Shown here: positions 24,830 through 34,289 of the stretch, in pieces
Position numbering within the stretch: position 1 is the first letter of the stretch
Layout: each line of letters opens with the position of its first letter
Source of the DNA: Mycolicibacter engbaekii
Lineage (GTDB): Bacteria > Actinomycetota > Actinomycetes > Mycobacteriales > Mycobacteriaceae
DNA length: 64,000 nt
Assembly (NCBI RefSeq): GCF_002101585.1
Contig: NZ_LQOT01000076.1
Location: forward strand, 222,505-286,504
Direction of reading: 5' to 3'
Notes under the pieces: generated by a model
Told to the model about the DNA's origin: nothing
Seen by the model: the letters and a program-made list of their open reading frames with translations, nothing else
Database searches by the model: none
Translations under genes and position numbers: made by a program

Positions 24830-26044
24830 GTGACCGAGAACCCCTACCTGGCCGGTTTACGGTTGGCCGGCCGCAAAGTCGTCGTCGTGGGCGCGGGCAG
24901 CGTTGCGCAACGCCGGCTGCCGCTGTTGGTGGACAGCGGTGCCGAGGTGACGGTGATCGCACCCAGCGCCACTCCGGCGGTCGAAGCGCTGGACGGGCGC
25001 CGGCCCGGCATCACGCTGGTCTCGCGCACCTATCGTGACGGGGATCTGGCCGGGGCGTGGTACGCAATCGCCGCCACCGACGACCCGGAGGTCAACGCGG
25101 CCGTCGTGGCCGAGGCCGATGGGCGCCAGATCTTCTGTGTGCGTGCCGATCGGGCCGTCGACGGGTCCGCAGTCACCCCGGCCACCTTCGGCTATTCCGG
25201 TTTGTCGGTGGGCGTGCTGGCCGGTGGCGAGCACAACCGGTCGGCGGCTATTCGCTCGGCCATCCGGGAGGCCCTGCAGGACGGCACCATCACCGAGGCG
25301 CAGGCCGCCGCCGATGTGGTGCGCGGCGGCGTGGCACTGGTGGGCGGTGGCCCCGGCGATCCGGAGCTGATCACGGTGCGCGGGCGCCGCATGCTCTTCC
25401 ACGCCGACGTGGTGGTGGCCGACCGGCTGGCCCCGCCCGAGCTGCTCGCCGAGCTGTCGCCGAACGTCGAAGTCGTCGACGCGGCCAAGATCCCCTATGG
25501 CCGGGCGATGGCCCAGGACGCCATCAACGCGCTGCTGATCGATCGCGCCAGGGCCGGCAAATTCGTGGTGCGGCTCAAAGGCGGCGACCCGTTCGTCTTC
25601 GCCCGCGGCTACGAAGAGGTTCAGGCCTGCGCCGAAGCCGGTGTTCCCGTGACCGTTGTGCCGGGTGTGACCAGTGCCATAGCGGTACCGGCCCTGGCCG
25701 GTGTGCCCGTCACTCATCGCGCCGTGAACCACGAGTTTGTGGTGGTCAGCGGCCACGTTGCCCCTGACGATCCCGAATCGTTAGTGAATTGGGACGCCCT
25801 GGCCGCGATGCGCGGAACCATCGTGCTGCTGATGGCGATCGAGCGCATCGAACAATTCAGCGCGATCCTGCAAAAGGGCGGCCGACCTGCGGATACACCG
25901 GTTCTGGTAGTGCAACACGGCACCACCCCCGCCCAGCACACGCTGCGCGCGACCCTGGCCGACGCGCCCGAGAAAATCCGCGCCGAGGGCATCCGACCTC
26001 CCGCAATCGTGATTATCGGGGCGGTCGCGGACTTCGGGGTTTAA
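24830..26044 (+). CDS. cysG: Bifunctional siroheme synthase (precorrin-2 dehydrogenase / uroporphyrinogen-III C-methyltransferase)
   Basis: Makes siroheme for sulfite and nitrite reductases. Of 404 residues, the N-terminal about 150 form the SirC-like Rossmann domain (VVVVGAGSVAQRRL), and the C-terminal methyltransferase starts at about residue 168 (VALVGGGPGDPELIT). It continues with VVRLKGGDPFVFARGYEE, VTVVPGVTSAIAVPA and the PVTHR segment of SUMT enzymes. Length is close to M. tuberculosis Rv2847c (405 aa). The GTG start lies 12 bases after the 38-bp repeat. In M. tuberculosis cobalamin genes lie between cysG and mqo; here they do not. Confidence 0.95.
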   Translation: MTENPYLAGLRLAGRKVVVVGAGSVAQRRLPLLVDSGAEVTVIAPSATPAVEALDGRRPGITLVSRTYRDGDLAGAWYAIAATDDPEVNAAVVAEADGRQIFCVRADRAVDGSAVTPATFGYSGLSVGVLAGGEHNRSAAIRSAIREALQDGTITEAQAAADVVRGGVALVGGGPGDPELITVRGRRMLFHADVVVADRLAPPELLAELSPNVEVVDAAKIPYGRAMAQDAINALLIDRARAGKFVVRLKGGDPFVFARGYEEVQACAEAGVPVTVVPGVTSAIAVPALAGVPVTHRAVNHEFVVVSGHVAPDDPESLVNWDALAAMRGTIVLLMAIERIEQFSAILQKGGRPADTPVLVVQHGTTPAQHTLRATLADAPEKIRAEGIRPPAIVIIGAVADFGV

Positions 26045-26078
26045 ACAGCTCTTAATATTTCCTGTAGGGTAGCCGGTT

Positions 26079-27659
26079 ATGACTGCACTCGATGATGCAG
26101 GGCGGGTGACCGCACAGCGGTCCGAAAGTGCTGGCGGATCGGTTCCCACGGGGCGGTCCGGCTCCGATCTCGTGAGCTGGACCAGCAAATATGTCGCCTC
26201 CCGGCTGCCGTCCCGTCGCTTCATCTACGCCGTGATCGCCATCGGCGGCATGCAACTGCTGGCCACCATGGACAGCACCGTCGCCATCGTCGCGCTTCCT
26301 AAGATCCAGGACGACTTGGGCTTGTCCGACGCCGGTCGTGGCTGGGTGATCAGTGCTTACGTGCTGACCTTCGGTGGCCTGATGCTGCTCGGCGGGCGGC
26401 TCGGGGACACCATCGGCCGCAAGCGCACCTTCATCAGCGGGGTGGCGCTGTTCACCATCGCGTCTGTCCTGTGTGCCGTGGCCTGGGATGCCCCCACGCT
26501 GGTGATCGCGCGGCTCCTGCAGGGCGTCGGCTCGGCCATCGCCTCGCCGACCGCACTGGCGCTGATTGCCACCACCTTCCCCAAGGGGCCGGCCCGCAAT
26601 GCCGCCACCGCGATATTCGGCGCGATGACCGCCGTCGGATCGGTGATGGGCCTGGTGATCGGCGGCGCGCTGACCGAGGTGTCGTGGCGCCTGGCCTTCG
26701 GGATCAACGTGCCCATCGGTCTGCTGATGATCTACCTGGCCCGCACCGCGCTGACCGAGACCCACCGGGAGCGGATGAAGCTGGATGCCGCCGGCGCGCT
26801 GCTGGCCACGCTGGGCTGCACGGCGGCGGTGTTCGCCTTCACGATCGGTCCGGAGAAGGGCTGGGTCTCGGTCGTCACGATCGGCTCGGGCGTGCTGGCG
26901 ATCGTGGCATTGCTCGCGTTCGCCGTGGTGGAACGCACCGCCGAGAACCCAGTGGTGCCGTTCAGCCTGTTCAAGGAGCGCAACCGGCTGCTGACCTTCG
27001 CGGCGATCTTCCTCGCCGGCGGCGTGCTGTTCACCTTGACCGTGACCATCGGTCTGTACGTGCAGGATCTGATGGGCTACTCGGCCCTGCGCGCCGGAGT
27101 CGGATTCATCCCATTCGTGATCGGCCTGGGGGTGGGCCTGGCGGCGTCCTCGCAGCTGGTGCGCCGGTTCCCACCCCGGGTGCTGGTGATCTCCGGCGGC
27201 GTCGTGTTGCTGGGCGCGATGATCTACGGCTCGACGATCAACCGGAACCTCCCGTACTTCCCGAACTTCGTCACGTTGATCGTGCTCGGTGGGCTCGGGA
27301 TCGGCGTGATCGTGGTGCCGCTGACCCTGTCGGCGATCACCGGCGTGGGCTTCGACCAGATCGGCCCCACCTCGGCAATCGCCCTGATGCTGCAAAGCCT
27401 GGGTGGACCGATCGTGCTGGCGGTCATCCAGGCCGTGATCACCTCGCGCACCCTGTACCTCGGCGGCACCAACATGCCGGTCAAAACCATGAACCCGGCG
27501 CAGATCGCCGCATTGGATTCCGCCTACACCTACGGGCTGCTGTGGATAGCCGCGGTGGCGGTCCTGGTCGGCGCGATTTCCCTGCTGATCGGTTACACCG
27601 CCAAACAGGTTGCGCACGCCCAGGACGTGCAGGACGCCTTCGGCGCCGGCACCCTGTGA
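26079..27659 (+). CDS. efpA: Multidrug efflux MFS transporter EfpA
   Basis: A 14-transmembrane-segment DHA2/QacA-family exporter in the inner membrane, 526 residues (M. tuberculosis EfpA is 530). After a polar N-terminus of about 45 residues, IAIGGMQLLATMDSTVAIVA opens TM1; motif A is GGRLGDTIGRKR; a proline-rich motif C-like stretch (GVGSAIASPTALAL) follows, and the C-terminus GYTAKQVAHAQDVQ matches EfpA closely. Upstream (26038-26078) is an AT-rich stretch with CTTAATATTTCC then TAGGGT, a possible promoter, so it need not depend on cysG. A paralogue follows directly. Confidence 0.95.
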   Translation: MTALDDAGRVTAQRSESAGGSVPTGRSGSDLVSWTSKYVASRLPSRRFIYAVIAIGGMQLLATMDSTVAIVALPKIQDDLGLSDAGRGWVISAYVLTFGGLMLLGGRLGDTIGRKRTFISGVALFTIASVLCAVAWDAPTLVIARLLQGVGSAIASPTALALIATTFPKGPARNAATAIFGAMTAVGSVMGLVIGGALTEVSWRLAFGINVPIGLLMIYLARTALTETHRERMKLDAAGALLATLGCTAAVFAFTIGPEKGWVSVVTIGSGVLAIVALLAFAVVERTAENPVVPFSLFKERNRLLTFAAIFLAGGVLFTLTVTIGLYVQDLMGYSALRAGVGFIPFVIGLGVGLAASSQLVRRFPPRVLVISGGVVLLGAMIYGSTINRNLPYFPNFVTLIVLGGLGIGVIVVPLTLSAITGVGFDQIGPTSAIALMLQSLGGPIVLAVIQAVITSRTLYLGGTNMPVKTMNPAQIAALDSAYTYGLLWIAAVAVLVGAISLLIGYTAKQVAHAQDVQDAFGAGTL

Positions 27660-27712
27660 CTTCACCCCGAATTCCCGGCTGAGCGGGTCCGCTGTCGCTA
27701 AGCTGGCCAGCT

Positions 27713-29206
27713 ATGGCGGCACCGGGGGATGCCCAGTCGGCTGGCCGCTCGCTGTCGACCAGCGTGCTCGGGATCGCCGTTCTGGCGATCACCGGCATGC
27801 AGCTGATGTCGACGCTGGACGGCACCATCGTCGTGGTGGCGTTGCCGCGGATGCAGGCCGATCTCGACCTGTCCGATGCCGCCAAGAGCTGGGTCATCAC
27901 CGCTTACGTCCTGACCTTCGGCGGCCTGCTGCTGCTCGGCGGCCGAGTGGGCGACGCCATCGGGCAGAAGCGCGCGTTCATCTCCGGGGTGGGCCTGTTC
28001 ACGCTCGCCTCGCTGGTCTGCGGGTTGGCCACCGACCCCGCCACCCTGATCGCCGCCCGGGCCGTCCAGGGCATCGGTGCCGCAGTCGCGGCACCGACCG
28101 GCCTGGCGCTGATCGCCACCACCTACGCCCCGGGGCGCGCCCGTAATCAGGCGCTGGCGGTGTCGGCCGCCATGCAGGGCGTCGGCTCGGTGCTGGGCCT
28201 GGTGCTCGGCGGGGCGTTGACCGTGGTGTCGTGGCGGCTGGCGTTCCTGATCAACATCCCGATCGGGATCGTGATCATCGCGATCGCGGCGGCGCGGGTG
28301 AGCGAGACCTACCGCGAGCGGTTGCGCCTCGACCTGCCCGGGGCGCTGCTCGCCACCGCCGGGTGCAGTGCCGCGGTGCTGGTGTTCACCCAAGGCCCGC
28401 CGCAGGGCTGGAAAGGTCCGCTGGTCTTCGGCTCGGCCGCGGCCGCGGTGGTGTTCTTCGCCGGGTTCTTTCTGGTCGAACGAGTCGCGGTCAACCCGCT
28501 GGTTCCCGCCGAGGTGTTCGACAACCGCAATCGGGTGATGACGTTCGTCGCGCTGTTCATGGCCGGCGGGGTGATGCTGACGCTGACGGTGATGATCGCG
28601 CTGCTGGTGCAGGACGTGCTGGGCTACTCGGCGTTGCGGGCCGGCATCTGCTTCATCCCGTTCGCGGTGGCATTCGGGCTCGGCACCGTGCTGGCGGCCC
28701 GGATGGCGCCGCTGACCGCACCGCGCTGGCTGGTCATCGGCGGCGGCGCGCTGGTCTGGGGCGCCATGCTGTACGGGTCCACGCTGACGCGCGACATTCC
28801 GTACTTCCCGGATCTGTTCATGCCCATCGTGGTGGGCGGGGTGGGCATCGGGATGATCGCGGTGATCCTGCCGCTGTGCGCCCTGGCCGAGGTGGGTCCC
28901 CGCGAGATCGGTCCTGTCTCGGCGATCACCTTGATGGTCTACAACCTGGGCGGTCCGGTGGTGCTGGTCGCCATCCAGGCCGTGCAAACCTCGCGCACGC
29001 TCTACCTCGGCGGCACCAGCGGTCCGGTGAAGAACATGACCCCCGCCCAGTTGGATGCGCTGGGGCATGGCTACACCTATTCATTGCTGTGGGTGGCCGC
29101 GATCGCCCTGCTGGTGGGCGGTGCGGCGCTGCTCATCGGTTTCTCCGCCGATCAGATCGCCCGCGCCCAGCACACCCTTGAGGCGGTGGAGGCCGGAAAG
29201 CTCTAG
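27713..29206 (+). CDS. Second EfpA-like MFS exporter (tandem paralogue)
   Basis: A 497-residue 14-TM DHA2-family transporter, clearly homologous to the preceding EfpA throughout: TGMQLMSTLDGTIVVVALPR against GMQLLATMDSTVAIVALPK, motif A GGRVGDAIGQKR, and the same YLGGT and C-terminal SADQIARAQHTLEAV segment. It lacks the long cytoplasmic N-terminus of EfpA. The start ATG is 53 bases after efpA. Substrate unknown; duplication and divergence of efpA is the simplest origin. Confidence 0.92.
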   Translation: MAAPGDAQSAGRSLSTSVLGIAVLAITGMQLMSTLDGTIVVVALPRMQADLDLSDAAKSWVITAYVLTFGGLLLLGGRVGDAIGQKRAFISGVGLFTLASLVCGLATDPATLIAARAVQGIGAAVAAPTGLALIATTYAPGRARNQALAVSAAMQGVGSVLGLVLGGALTVVSWRLAFLINIPIGIVIIAIAAARVSETYRERLRLDLPGALLATAGCSAAVLVFTQGPPQGWKGPLVFGSAAAAVVFFAGFFLVERVAVNPLVPAEVFDNRNRVMTFVALFMAGGVMLTLTVMIALLVQDVLGYSALRAGICFIPFAVAFGLGTVLAARMAPLTAPRWLVIGGGALVWGAMLYGSTLTRDIPYFPDLFMPIVVGGVGIGMIAVILPLCALAEVGPREIGPVSAITLMVYNLGGPVVLVAIQAVQTSRTLYLGGTSGPVKNMTPAQLDALGHGYTYSLLWVAAIALLVGGAALLIGFSADQIARAQHTLEAVEAGKL

Positions 29207-29240
29207 CCCGCCGGAGGCGGCGCCGGTGCCCCGGCGGGCT
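29205..29240. terminator. Stem-loop after the second MFS gene
   Basis: AGCCCGCCGG (29205-29214) and CCGGCGGGCT (29231-29240) are perfect reverse complements with a 16-base loop. The left arm begins in the stop codon of the exporter gene. No T-tract follows, but position and strength suggest transcription termination before proS. Confidence 0.65.
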
Positions 29241-29290
29241 CCACGGTGCGAGTCGGCGTCCGCCCGTCGCGAAAGATAGGCTCTCCCGCT

Positions 29291-31036
29291 GTGATCACCC
29301 GGATGTCCGAACTGTTCCTGCGCACCCTGCGCGACGACCCCGCCGATGCCGAGGTTCCCAGCCACAAGCTGCTGGTGCGGGCTGGTTATGTCCGGCCGAT
29401 CGCCCCCGGTCTCTACAGCTGGCTGCCCCTGGGCCTGCGGGTGCTGCGCAACATCGAGCGGGTGGTGCGCGAGGAGATGAACGCCATCGGCGGCCAGGAG
29501 ATCCTGTTCCCGGCGCTGCTGCCGCGCGCGCCGTATGAGACCACCAACCGCTGGACCGAATACGGCGACGGCCTGTTCCGGTTGAAGGACCGCCGCGACA
29601 ACGATTACCTGCTCGGGCCCACCCACGAGGAACTGTTCACCCTGACGGTCAAGGGGGAGTACAGCTCGTACAAGGACTTCCCGGTCGTGCTGTACCAGAT
29701 CCAGGCGAAGTACCGCGACGAGGCGCGGCCCCGCGCCGGGATCCTGCGCGGCCGCGAGTTCGTGATGAAGGACTCCTACTCCTTCGACGTCGACGAAGCG
29801 GGCCTGGCCGCCGCCTACGACGCGCACCGCGCGGCATACCAGCGGATCTTCGACCGGCTCGGCGTGCGCTATGTGATCGTCTCGGCGGTATCCGGCGCCA
29901 TGGGCGGATCGGCCTCCGAGGAGTTCCTCGCCGAGAGCGCCGTCGGTGAAGACACCTTCGTGCGCTGTGTGGAGTCGGGCTACGCCGCCAACGTCGAAGC
30001 GGTGGTCACCGCGAGCCCCGAGCCGCTGCCGCTCGACGGCTTGGCCGAGCCGCAGATCCACGACACGGTCGACACCCCGACGATCGCCACCCTGGTGGAC
30101 TGGGCCAACGAGGCCCTCGACCGCACCGTCACCGCCGCCGACACCCTCAAGAACGTCCTGCTCAAGGTCCGCCAACCCGACGGCGACTGGGAACTGTTGG
30201 GCATCGGGGTGCCCGGGGACCGCGAGATCGACGACAAGCGGCTCGGGGCAGCCCTCGAACCCGCCGAGTACACCCTGCTCGACGACAAGGATTTCGCCGA
30301 GCACCCGTTCCTGGTGAAGGGCTATATCGGACCGAAGGCGTTGTTGGACAACGGAGTCCGCTACCTGGTCGACCCGCGAGTGGTGGACGGCACCAGCTGG
30401 ATCACCGGTGCCGACGCGCCCGGTAAGCATGTGGTGGGGCTGGTGGCCGGGCGCGACTTCGTCGCCGACGGCACCATCGAGGCGGCCGAGGTCCGCGACG
30501 GGGATCCCTCGCCGGACGGGGCGGGTCCGCTGGTCAGCGCGCGGGGCATCGAGATCGCCCACATCTTCCAGCTGGGCCGCAAGTACACCGACGCCTTCGG
30601 TGTCGACGTCCTCGGCGAGGACGGCCGTCCGGTGCGGCTCACGATGGGCTCCTACGGTGTCGGGGTGTCGCGGCTGGTCGCGGTGATCGCCGAACAGCAG
30701 CACGACGAACTGGGCCTGCGCTGGCCGTCGCAGGTCGCCCCCTTCGATGTGCACGTGGTGATCGCGAACAAAGACGACGCGGCCCGCGCCGGTGCGACCG
30801 AGCTGGCCGCCGAGCTGGACCGGCTCGGTCTGGAGGTGCTCTTCGACGACCGGCAGGCCTCACCGGGGGTGAAGTTCAAAGACGCCGAGTTGCTCGGGGT
30901 GCCGTGGATCGTGGTTGTCGGACGCGGCTGGGCCGACGGTGTCGTCGAACTGCGGGACCGCTTCTCCGGGGAGACCCGTGAGCTGGCCGTGGGTGCGGAC
31001 TTGGCCCGGCAGGTCCTGGCGGCGCTCGGGCGCTGA
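29291..31036 (+). CDS. proS: Prolyl-tRNA synthetase
   Basis: Class II bacterial-type ProRS, 581 residues (M. tuberculosis 582). It has the class II motif region PGLYSWLPLGLRVL, motif 2 (YRDEARPRAGILRGREFVMKD), the YbaK-like editing insertion in the middle (about residues 225-405, including the KGYIGPK segment), motif 3 (TMGSYGVGVSRLV) and a C-terminal anticodon-binding domain with DDRQASPGVKFKD. GTG at 29291 reproduces the usual N-terminus MITRMSELFLRTL; an ATG lies four codons in. Confidence 0.97.
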   Translation: MITRMSELFLRTLRDDPADAEVPSHKLLVRAGYVRPIAPGLYSWLPLGLRVLRNIERVVREEMNAIGGQEILFPALLPRAPYETTNRWTEYGDGLFRLKDRRDNDYLLGPTHEELFTLTVKGEYSSYKDFPVVLYQIQAKYRDEARPRAGILRGREFVMKDSYSFDVDEAGLAAAYDAHRAAYQRIFDRLGVRYVIVSAVSGAMGGSASEEFLAESAVGEDTFVRCVESGYAANVEAVVTASPEPLPLDGLAEPQIHDTVDTPTIATLVDWANEALDRTVTAADTLKNVLLKVRQPDGDWELLGIGVPGDREIDDKRLGAALEPAEYTLLDDKDFAEHPFLVKGYIGPKALLDNGVRYLVDPRVVDGTSWITGADAPGKHVVGLVAGRDFVADGTIEAAEVRDGDPSPDGAGPLVSARGIEIAHIFQLGRKYTDAFGVDVLGEDGRPVRLTMGSYGVGVSRLVAVIAEQQHDELGLRWPSQVAPFDVHVVIANKDDAARAGATELAAELDRLGLEVLFDDRQASPGVKFKDAELLGVPWIVVVGRGWADGVVELRDRFSGETRELAVGADLARQVLAALGR

Positions 31037-31079
31037 CCGGGACCCGGGCCGCGACCCCAGCAGGCCGTCCGGCGGCCGG

Positions 31080-31538
31080 CTAGTCCGCGCCGCCCGGGAA
31101 GGCCTGGGTGATCGGCCAGTCTCCCAGTGCGCGGCTCCAGTGCGCGGCCAGCACCGCGCTCTGGCCCAGCGCGGTCGCCGCGAATTCCCGGTCGCCGGCC
31201 TCGTGGGCCTGCTCGACCACCGCGCGCCAGGCTGTCGCGGTGTCGTTTTCCATGCGGACCGCCAGCCGCAACGCGTCATCGGAGGTGGTCACCGGCGTGG
31301 GCACCTGGTAGCCGGCGGCGGCGGGCGGTACCGCAACACCGCGGCCGGTCAACAGCGCGATGGTGCGGTCCCGGCGTTCGCGGTGACGGCGGATGGCGGT
31401 GACCACCAGGCCGTTGAACTCCGGCAGTGAGTACGCCGACACCAGGCCGTAGCCGTAGACGACACCGTATTCGGTCGTCAGCGCATCTCGCAGCGCGGCG
31501 TCGGGCCCGGAGACCGGGCCGGGTTCGGGAGATGTCAT
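31080..31538 (-). CDS. DUF4439 ferritin-like protein
   Basis: A 152-residue, mostly helical protein related to Rv2844 and the DUF4439 family, which has a ferritin-like four-helix fold. Acidic and His residues in the helices (TTEYGVVYGYG, RRHRERRD, MENDTATAWRAVVEQA) resemble ferritin-like packing, but a complete di-iron ExxH pair is not obvious. No signal peptide. The ATG at 31538 overlaps the stop of the gene upstream (ATGA), so the two are translated together. It is convergent with proS. Function unknown. Confidence 0.8.
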   Translation of the reverse strand: MTSPEPGPVSGPDAALRDALTTEYGVVYGYGLVSAYSLPEFNGLVVTAIRRHRERRDRTIALLTGRGVAVPPAAAGYQVPTPVTTSDDALRLAVRMENDTATAWRAVVEQAHEAGDREFAATALGQSAVLAAHWSRALGDWPITQAFPGGAD

Positions 31539-32038
31539 GCCTGCGTCACCAAGGCGACAGCGTAGGAGGCGGTGCAGGCGGCGGCGATCGAGGCCAACAG
31601 TCCCGCCCGGTAGCCCGACGACGCGACAGCCAGCGCGCCGGCACCCTCGGCGGCCTCCCGCAAAGCGCTGATCACCTGCGAAACCGTCGGACCCGAGCCA
31701 TCCGGCGCCGCCGCAGTGGCCTGCGAGTCGTCGGGGATGGGCTTTCCGGTGGTGCGGGTGATCTCGGCGGCCAGCGAGCGGGCGTGCTCGGCACGCTCCT
31801 GCGAGACCTGATCCAGTGCGGCGTTCAGCGCCTTGGCGTCCGGGTCGGTCAGCGCGGCGGCCGCAGCGGCCGCCAGCGCACTGTCGCGCAGCGCGCGCTG
31901 GCGTTGCGCCTCCAGCTCGCTGATGGCGGGCGGGGTCGGGGCCGAACCGCAGGCCGGCGTCACGACCGCCAGCAGGGCGAGCATTCCGGCCCCGGTCAGC
32001 ACGCGCCGTCGGTCGATGGCGGATGGGGGGCTGGGCAT
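31535..32038 (-). CDS. Exported alanine-rich protein (Rv2843-like)
   Basis: A 167-residue protein with an N-terminal export signal: RRRVLTGAG resembles a twin-arginine motif, followed by a hydrophobic stretch and TPAC (Cys30), a poor match to a lipobox. The remainder is Ala-rich and helical. It is the first gene of a two-gene unit with the DUF4439 protein, sharing ATGA. An exported partner for a ferritin-like protein is an unusual combination conserved next to proS-rimP in mycobacteria; the role is not known. Confidence 0.75.
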   Translation of the reverse strand: MPSPPSAIDRRRVLTGAGMLALLAVVTPACGSAPTPPAISELEAQRQRALRDSALAAAAAAALTDPDAKALNAALDQVSQERAEHARSLAAEITRTTGKPIPDDSQATAAAPDGSGPTVSQVISALREAAEGAGALAVASSGYRAGLLASIAAACTASYAVALVTQA

Positions 32039-32231
32039 TTAAGACATCCTGCCACCACGCCCGCATCCGGGGGACGTGACGTGGCCGCCAACGGGCCGCG
32101 ATACTCTGACTCGCGCTTTTGCCGGTTTGCTGTGGCTGTGTTGCCCACGGCGTATCGTTGATGACTGGTTCCTGGCCGCGCCCGGCGCGTGGGAACGCGC
32201 CGACTGGACAACTCAAGACGAGGAGCTCGCC

Positions 32232-32765
32232 GTGCCCACCGGGCTACCTTCCCAGACACAGGTGATCGAGCTGCTCGATGCTGAGTTCAGCCGTGCCGGG
32301 TATGAGATCGAAGAGGTCCTCGTCGACGAGCGCGATGCGCTGCCGCGCATCACCGTCGTGGCCGACGGCGACACCCCGCTGGATCTGGACACCGCCGCCG
32401 CGCTGTCGCGTTCGGCCTCGGCGCTGCTCGACACCCTGGACTTCGACAGCCAGTACGTGCTGGAGGTCAGCTCGCCCGGGGTGGGCCGGCCGCTGACCAC
32501 CCCGAAACATTTCCGCCGGGCGCACGGCCGCAAAGTCGAGCTGACGCTGTCCGACGAGAGCACCCTGACCGGCCGGATGGGCGTGGTCGCCGATGACGTC
32601 GTGACGCTGGTCGTGCGCGCCGGCCGGGACTGGAACCTGCGCCGCCTGCCGCTGAGTGACATCAGTCGGGCGGTGGTACAAGTCGAGTTCTCGCCGCCGA
32701 GCGCGCGTGAGTTGGAGTTGGCGGGCCTGCAGGCCCGGGACACCGGAACAGAGGCCGGAGCATGA
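32232..32765 (+). CDS. rimP: Ribosome maturation factor RimP
   Basis: Assists 30S subunit assembly. The 177-residue protein has the N-terminal domain (LDLDTAAALSRSASALLD, YVLEVSSPGVGRPL) and the C-terminal SH3-like domain ending ISRAVVQVEFSPPS. GTG at 32232 is selected: AGGAG lies six bases upstream and the resulting N-terminus (TGLPSQTQVIELL) matches the mycobacterial protein, although the frame is open back to 32076. First gene of the rimP-nusA-ylxR-infB-rbfA cluster. Confidence 0.94.
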   Translation: MPTGLPSQTQVIELLDAEFSRAGYEIEEVLVDERDALPRITVVADGDTPLDLDTAAALSRSASALLDTLDFDSQYVLEVSSPGVGRPLTTPKHFRRAHGRKVELTLSDESTLTGRMGVVADDVVTLVVRAGRDWNLRRLPLSDISRAVVQVEFSPPSARELELAGLQARDTGTEAGA

Positions 32766-32796
32766 CCCGCGCCGGCGACGAAGAGGAGTGGCGCTT

Positions 32797-33840
32797 ATGA
32801 ACATCGACATGGCGGCGCTGCACGCGATCGAGGCCGACAAGGGCATCTCGGTCGATGTGGTCGTGGACACGATCAAGTCGGCTCTGCTCACCGCCTACCG
32901 TCACACCGAAGGTCACCAGGCCGACGCGGTGATCGACGTCGACCGCAAAACCGGTGTGGTGCGGGTGCTGGCGCGCGAGACCGACGCCGACGGCAACGTG
33001 ATCAGCGAATACGACGACACCCCGGAGGGGTTCGGCCGGATCGCGGCCACGACGGCGCGTCAGGTGATCCTGCAGCGGCTGCGCGACGCCGAGAACGAGA
33101 AGGCCTATGGCGAGTTCTCCGCCCGCGAGGGCGACATCGTCGCCGGCGTCGTGCAGCGCGACGCCCGGGAGAACGCCCGCGGTGTCATCGTGGTGCGGTT
33201 GGGGACCGAGGCCAAGGGTTTCGACGGGGTCATCCGGCCCGCGGAGCAGGCCCCCGGCGAGGCCTACGAGCACGGCGACCGGCTGCGCTGCTACGTCATC
33301 GGGGTGACCCGCGGACTGCGCGAGCCCCGGATCGAACTGTCGCGCACCCACCCGAACCTGGTGCGCAAGCTGTTCGCCCTGGAGGTTCCCGAGATCGCCG
33401 ACGGTTCGGTGGAGATCGTCGCGGTCGCCCGCGAGGCCGGGCACCGATCCAAGATCGCGGTGGCCTCGAAGGTCCCCGGGCTCAACGCGAAGGGCGCCTG
33501 CATCGGTCCGATGGGGCAACGGGTGCGCAACGTGATGAGCGAACTGGCCGGCGAGAAGATCGACATCATCGACTACGACGAGGACCCGGCCCGCTTCGTG
33601 GGCAACGCGCTGTCGCCGGCCAAGGTGGTGTCGGTCACGGTGATCGACCCGGTTGCCCGGGCGGCGCGCGTGGTGGTCCCGGACTTTCAGTTGTCTCTGG
33701 CCATCGGCAAGGAAGGGCAGAACGCCCGGCTGGCGGCCCGGCTGACCGGCTGGCGCATCGATATCCGCAGCGACACCCCGGAACCCGGTGCCGAGGGAGT
33801 CGAGCGCGCAGCAGGTCAGGGTGTGGCGCAGGAGACCTGA
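32797..33840 (+). CDS. nusA: Transcription termination/antitermination factor NusA
   Basis: RNA polymerase-binding elongation factor, 347 residues, the same length as in M. tuberculosis. Domains in order: N-terminal RNAP-binding domain (1 to about 105), S1 (EGDIVAGVVQRDAREN onward), KH1 and KH2 (CIGPMGQRVRNVMSEL and LAIGKEGQNARLAARL, with the GxxG loops). The acidic C-terminal repeats of E. coli NusA are absent, as usual in actinobacteria. ATG at 32797 lies 31 bases after rimP, with AAGAGGAG upstream. Confidence 0.96.
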   Translation: MNIDMAALHAIEADKGISVDVVVDTIKSALLTAYRHTEGHQADAVIDVDRKTGVVRVLARETDADGNVISEYDDTPEGFGRIAATTARQVILQRLRDAENEKAYGEFSAREGDIVAGVVQRDARENARGVIVVRLGTEAKGFDGVIRPAEQAPGEAYEHGDRLRCYVIGVTRGLREPRIELSRTHPNLVRKLFALEVPEIADGSVEIVAVAREAGHRSKIAVASKVPGLNAKGACIGPMGQRVRNVMSELAGEKIDIIDYDEDPARFVGNALSPAKVVSVTVIDPVARAARVVVPDFQLSLAIGKEGQNARLAARLTGWRIDIRSDTPEPGAEGVERAAGQGVAQET

Positions 33841-33907
33841 GAAAGCGCAGGACGGGGTTCGAATTCCATTGGTTCGGGTGATCGCCGTTCTATGGGTAGA
33901 CTGAGCC

Positions 33908-34258
33908 GTGATCCAGCGCGAGACTTCGACAGCCGCCTCGCGGATGCACCGTTGCCCAGACGGACCGGTGCGCACGTGTGTCGGGTGCCGGAAACGGGCG
34001 TTGACCGTCGAATTGCTTCGGATGGTCGCGGTGTCAACCGAGAACGGCAATGGTGCCGTGATCGTTGACCGGGCGGCCAACCAGCCGGGGCGGGGGGCAT
34101 GGCTGCATCCCGCACCGGAGTGCTTGCACGCGGCGATTCGGAGACGGGCTTTCGTGCGGGCGCTGCGGATCAGCGGTTCTCCGGATGTATCCGGGGTGGA
34201 GGAGTACTTCGAGGGATTGGAAGACCAGCTCAACCACTCCGGTCAACAGAACAGGTAG
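33908..34258 (+). CDS. ylxR: YlxR (DUF448) RNA-binding protein
   Basis: A small basic protein of 116 residues from GTG, with the YlxR signature PVRTCVGCRKR near the N-terminus and GRGAWLHPAPECL later. YlxR sits between nusA and infB in many bacteria and has been linked to RNA binding and regulation. An ATG at 33944 would give 104 residues, closer to the M. tuberculosis form (99 aa), so the start is uncertain. It follows nusA by 67 bases. Confidence 0.88.
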   Translation: MIQRETSTAASRMHRCPDGPVRTCVGCRKRALTVELLRMVAVSTENGNGAVIVDRAANQPGRGAWLHPAPECLHAAIRRRAFVRALRISGSPDVSGVEEYFEGLEDQLNHSGQQNR

Positions 34259-34289
34259 CGAAGAACATGAGCACACCGTGAAGTCCCGA

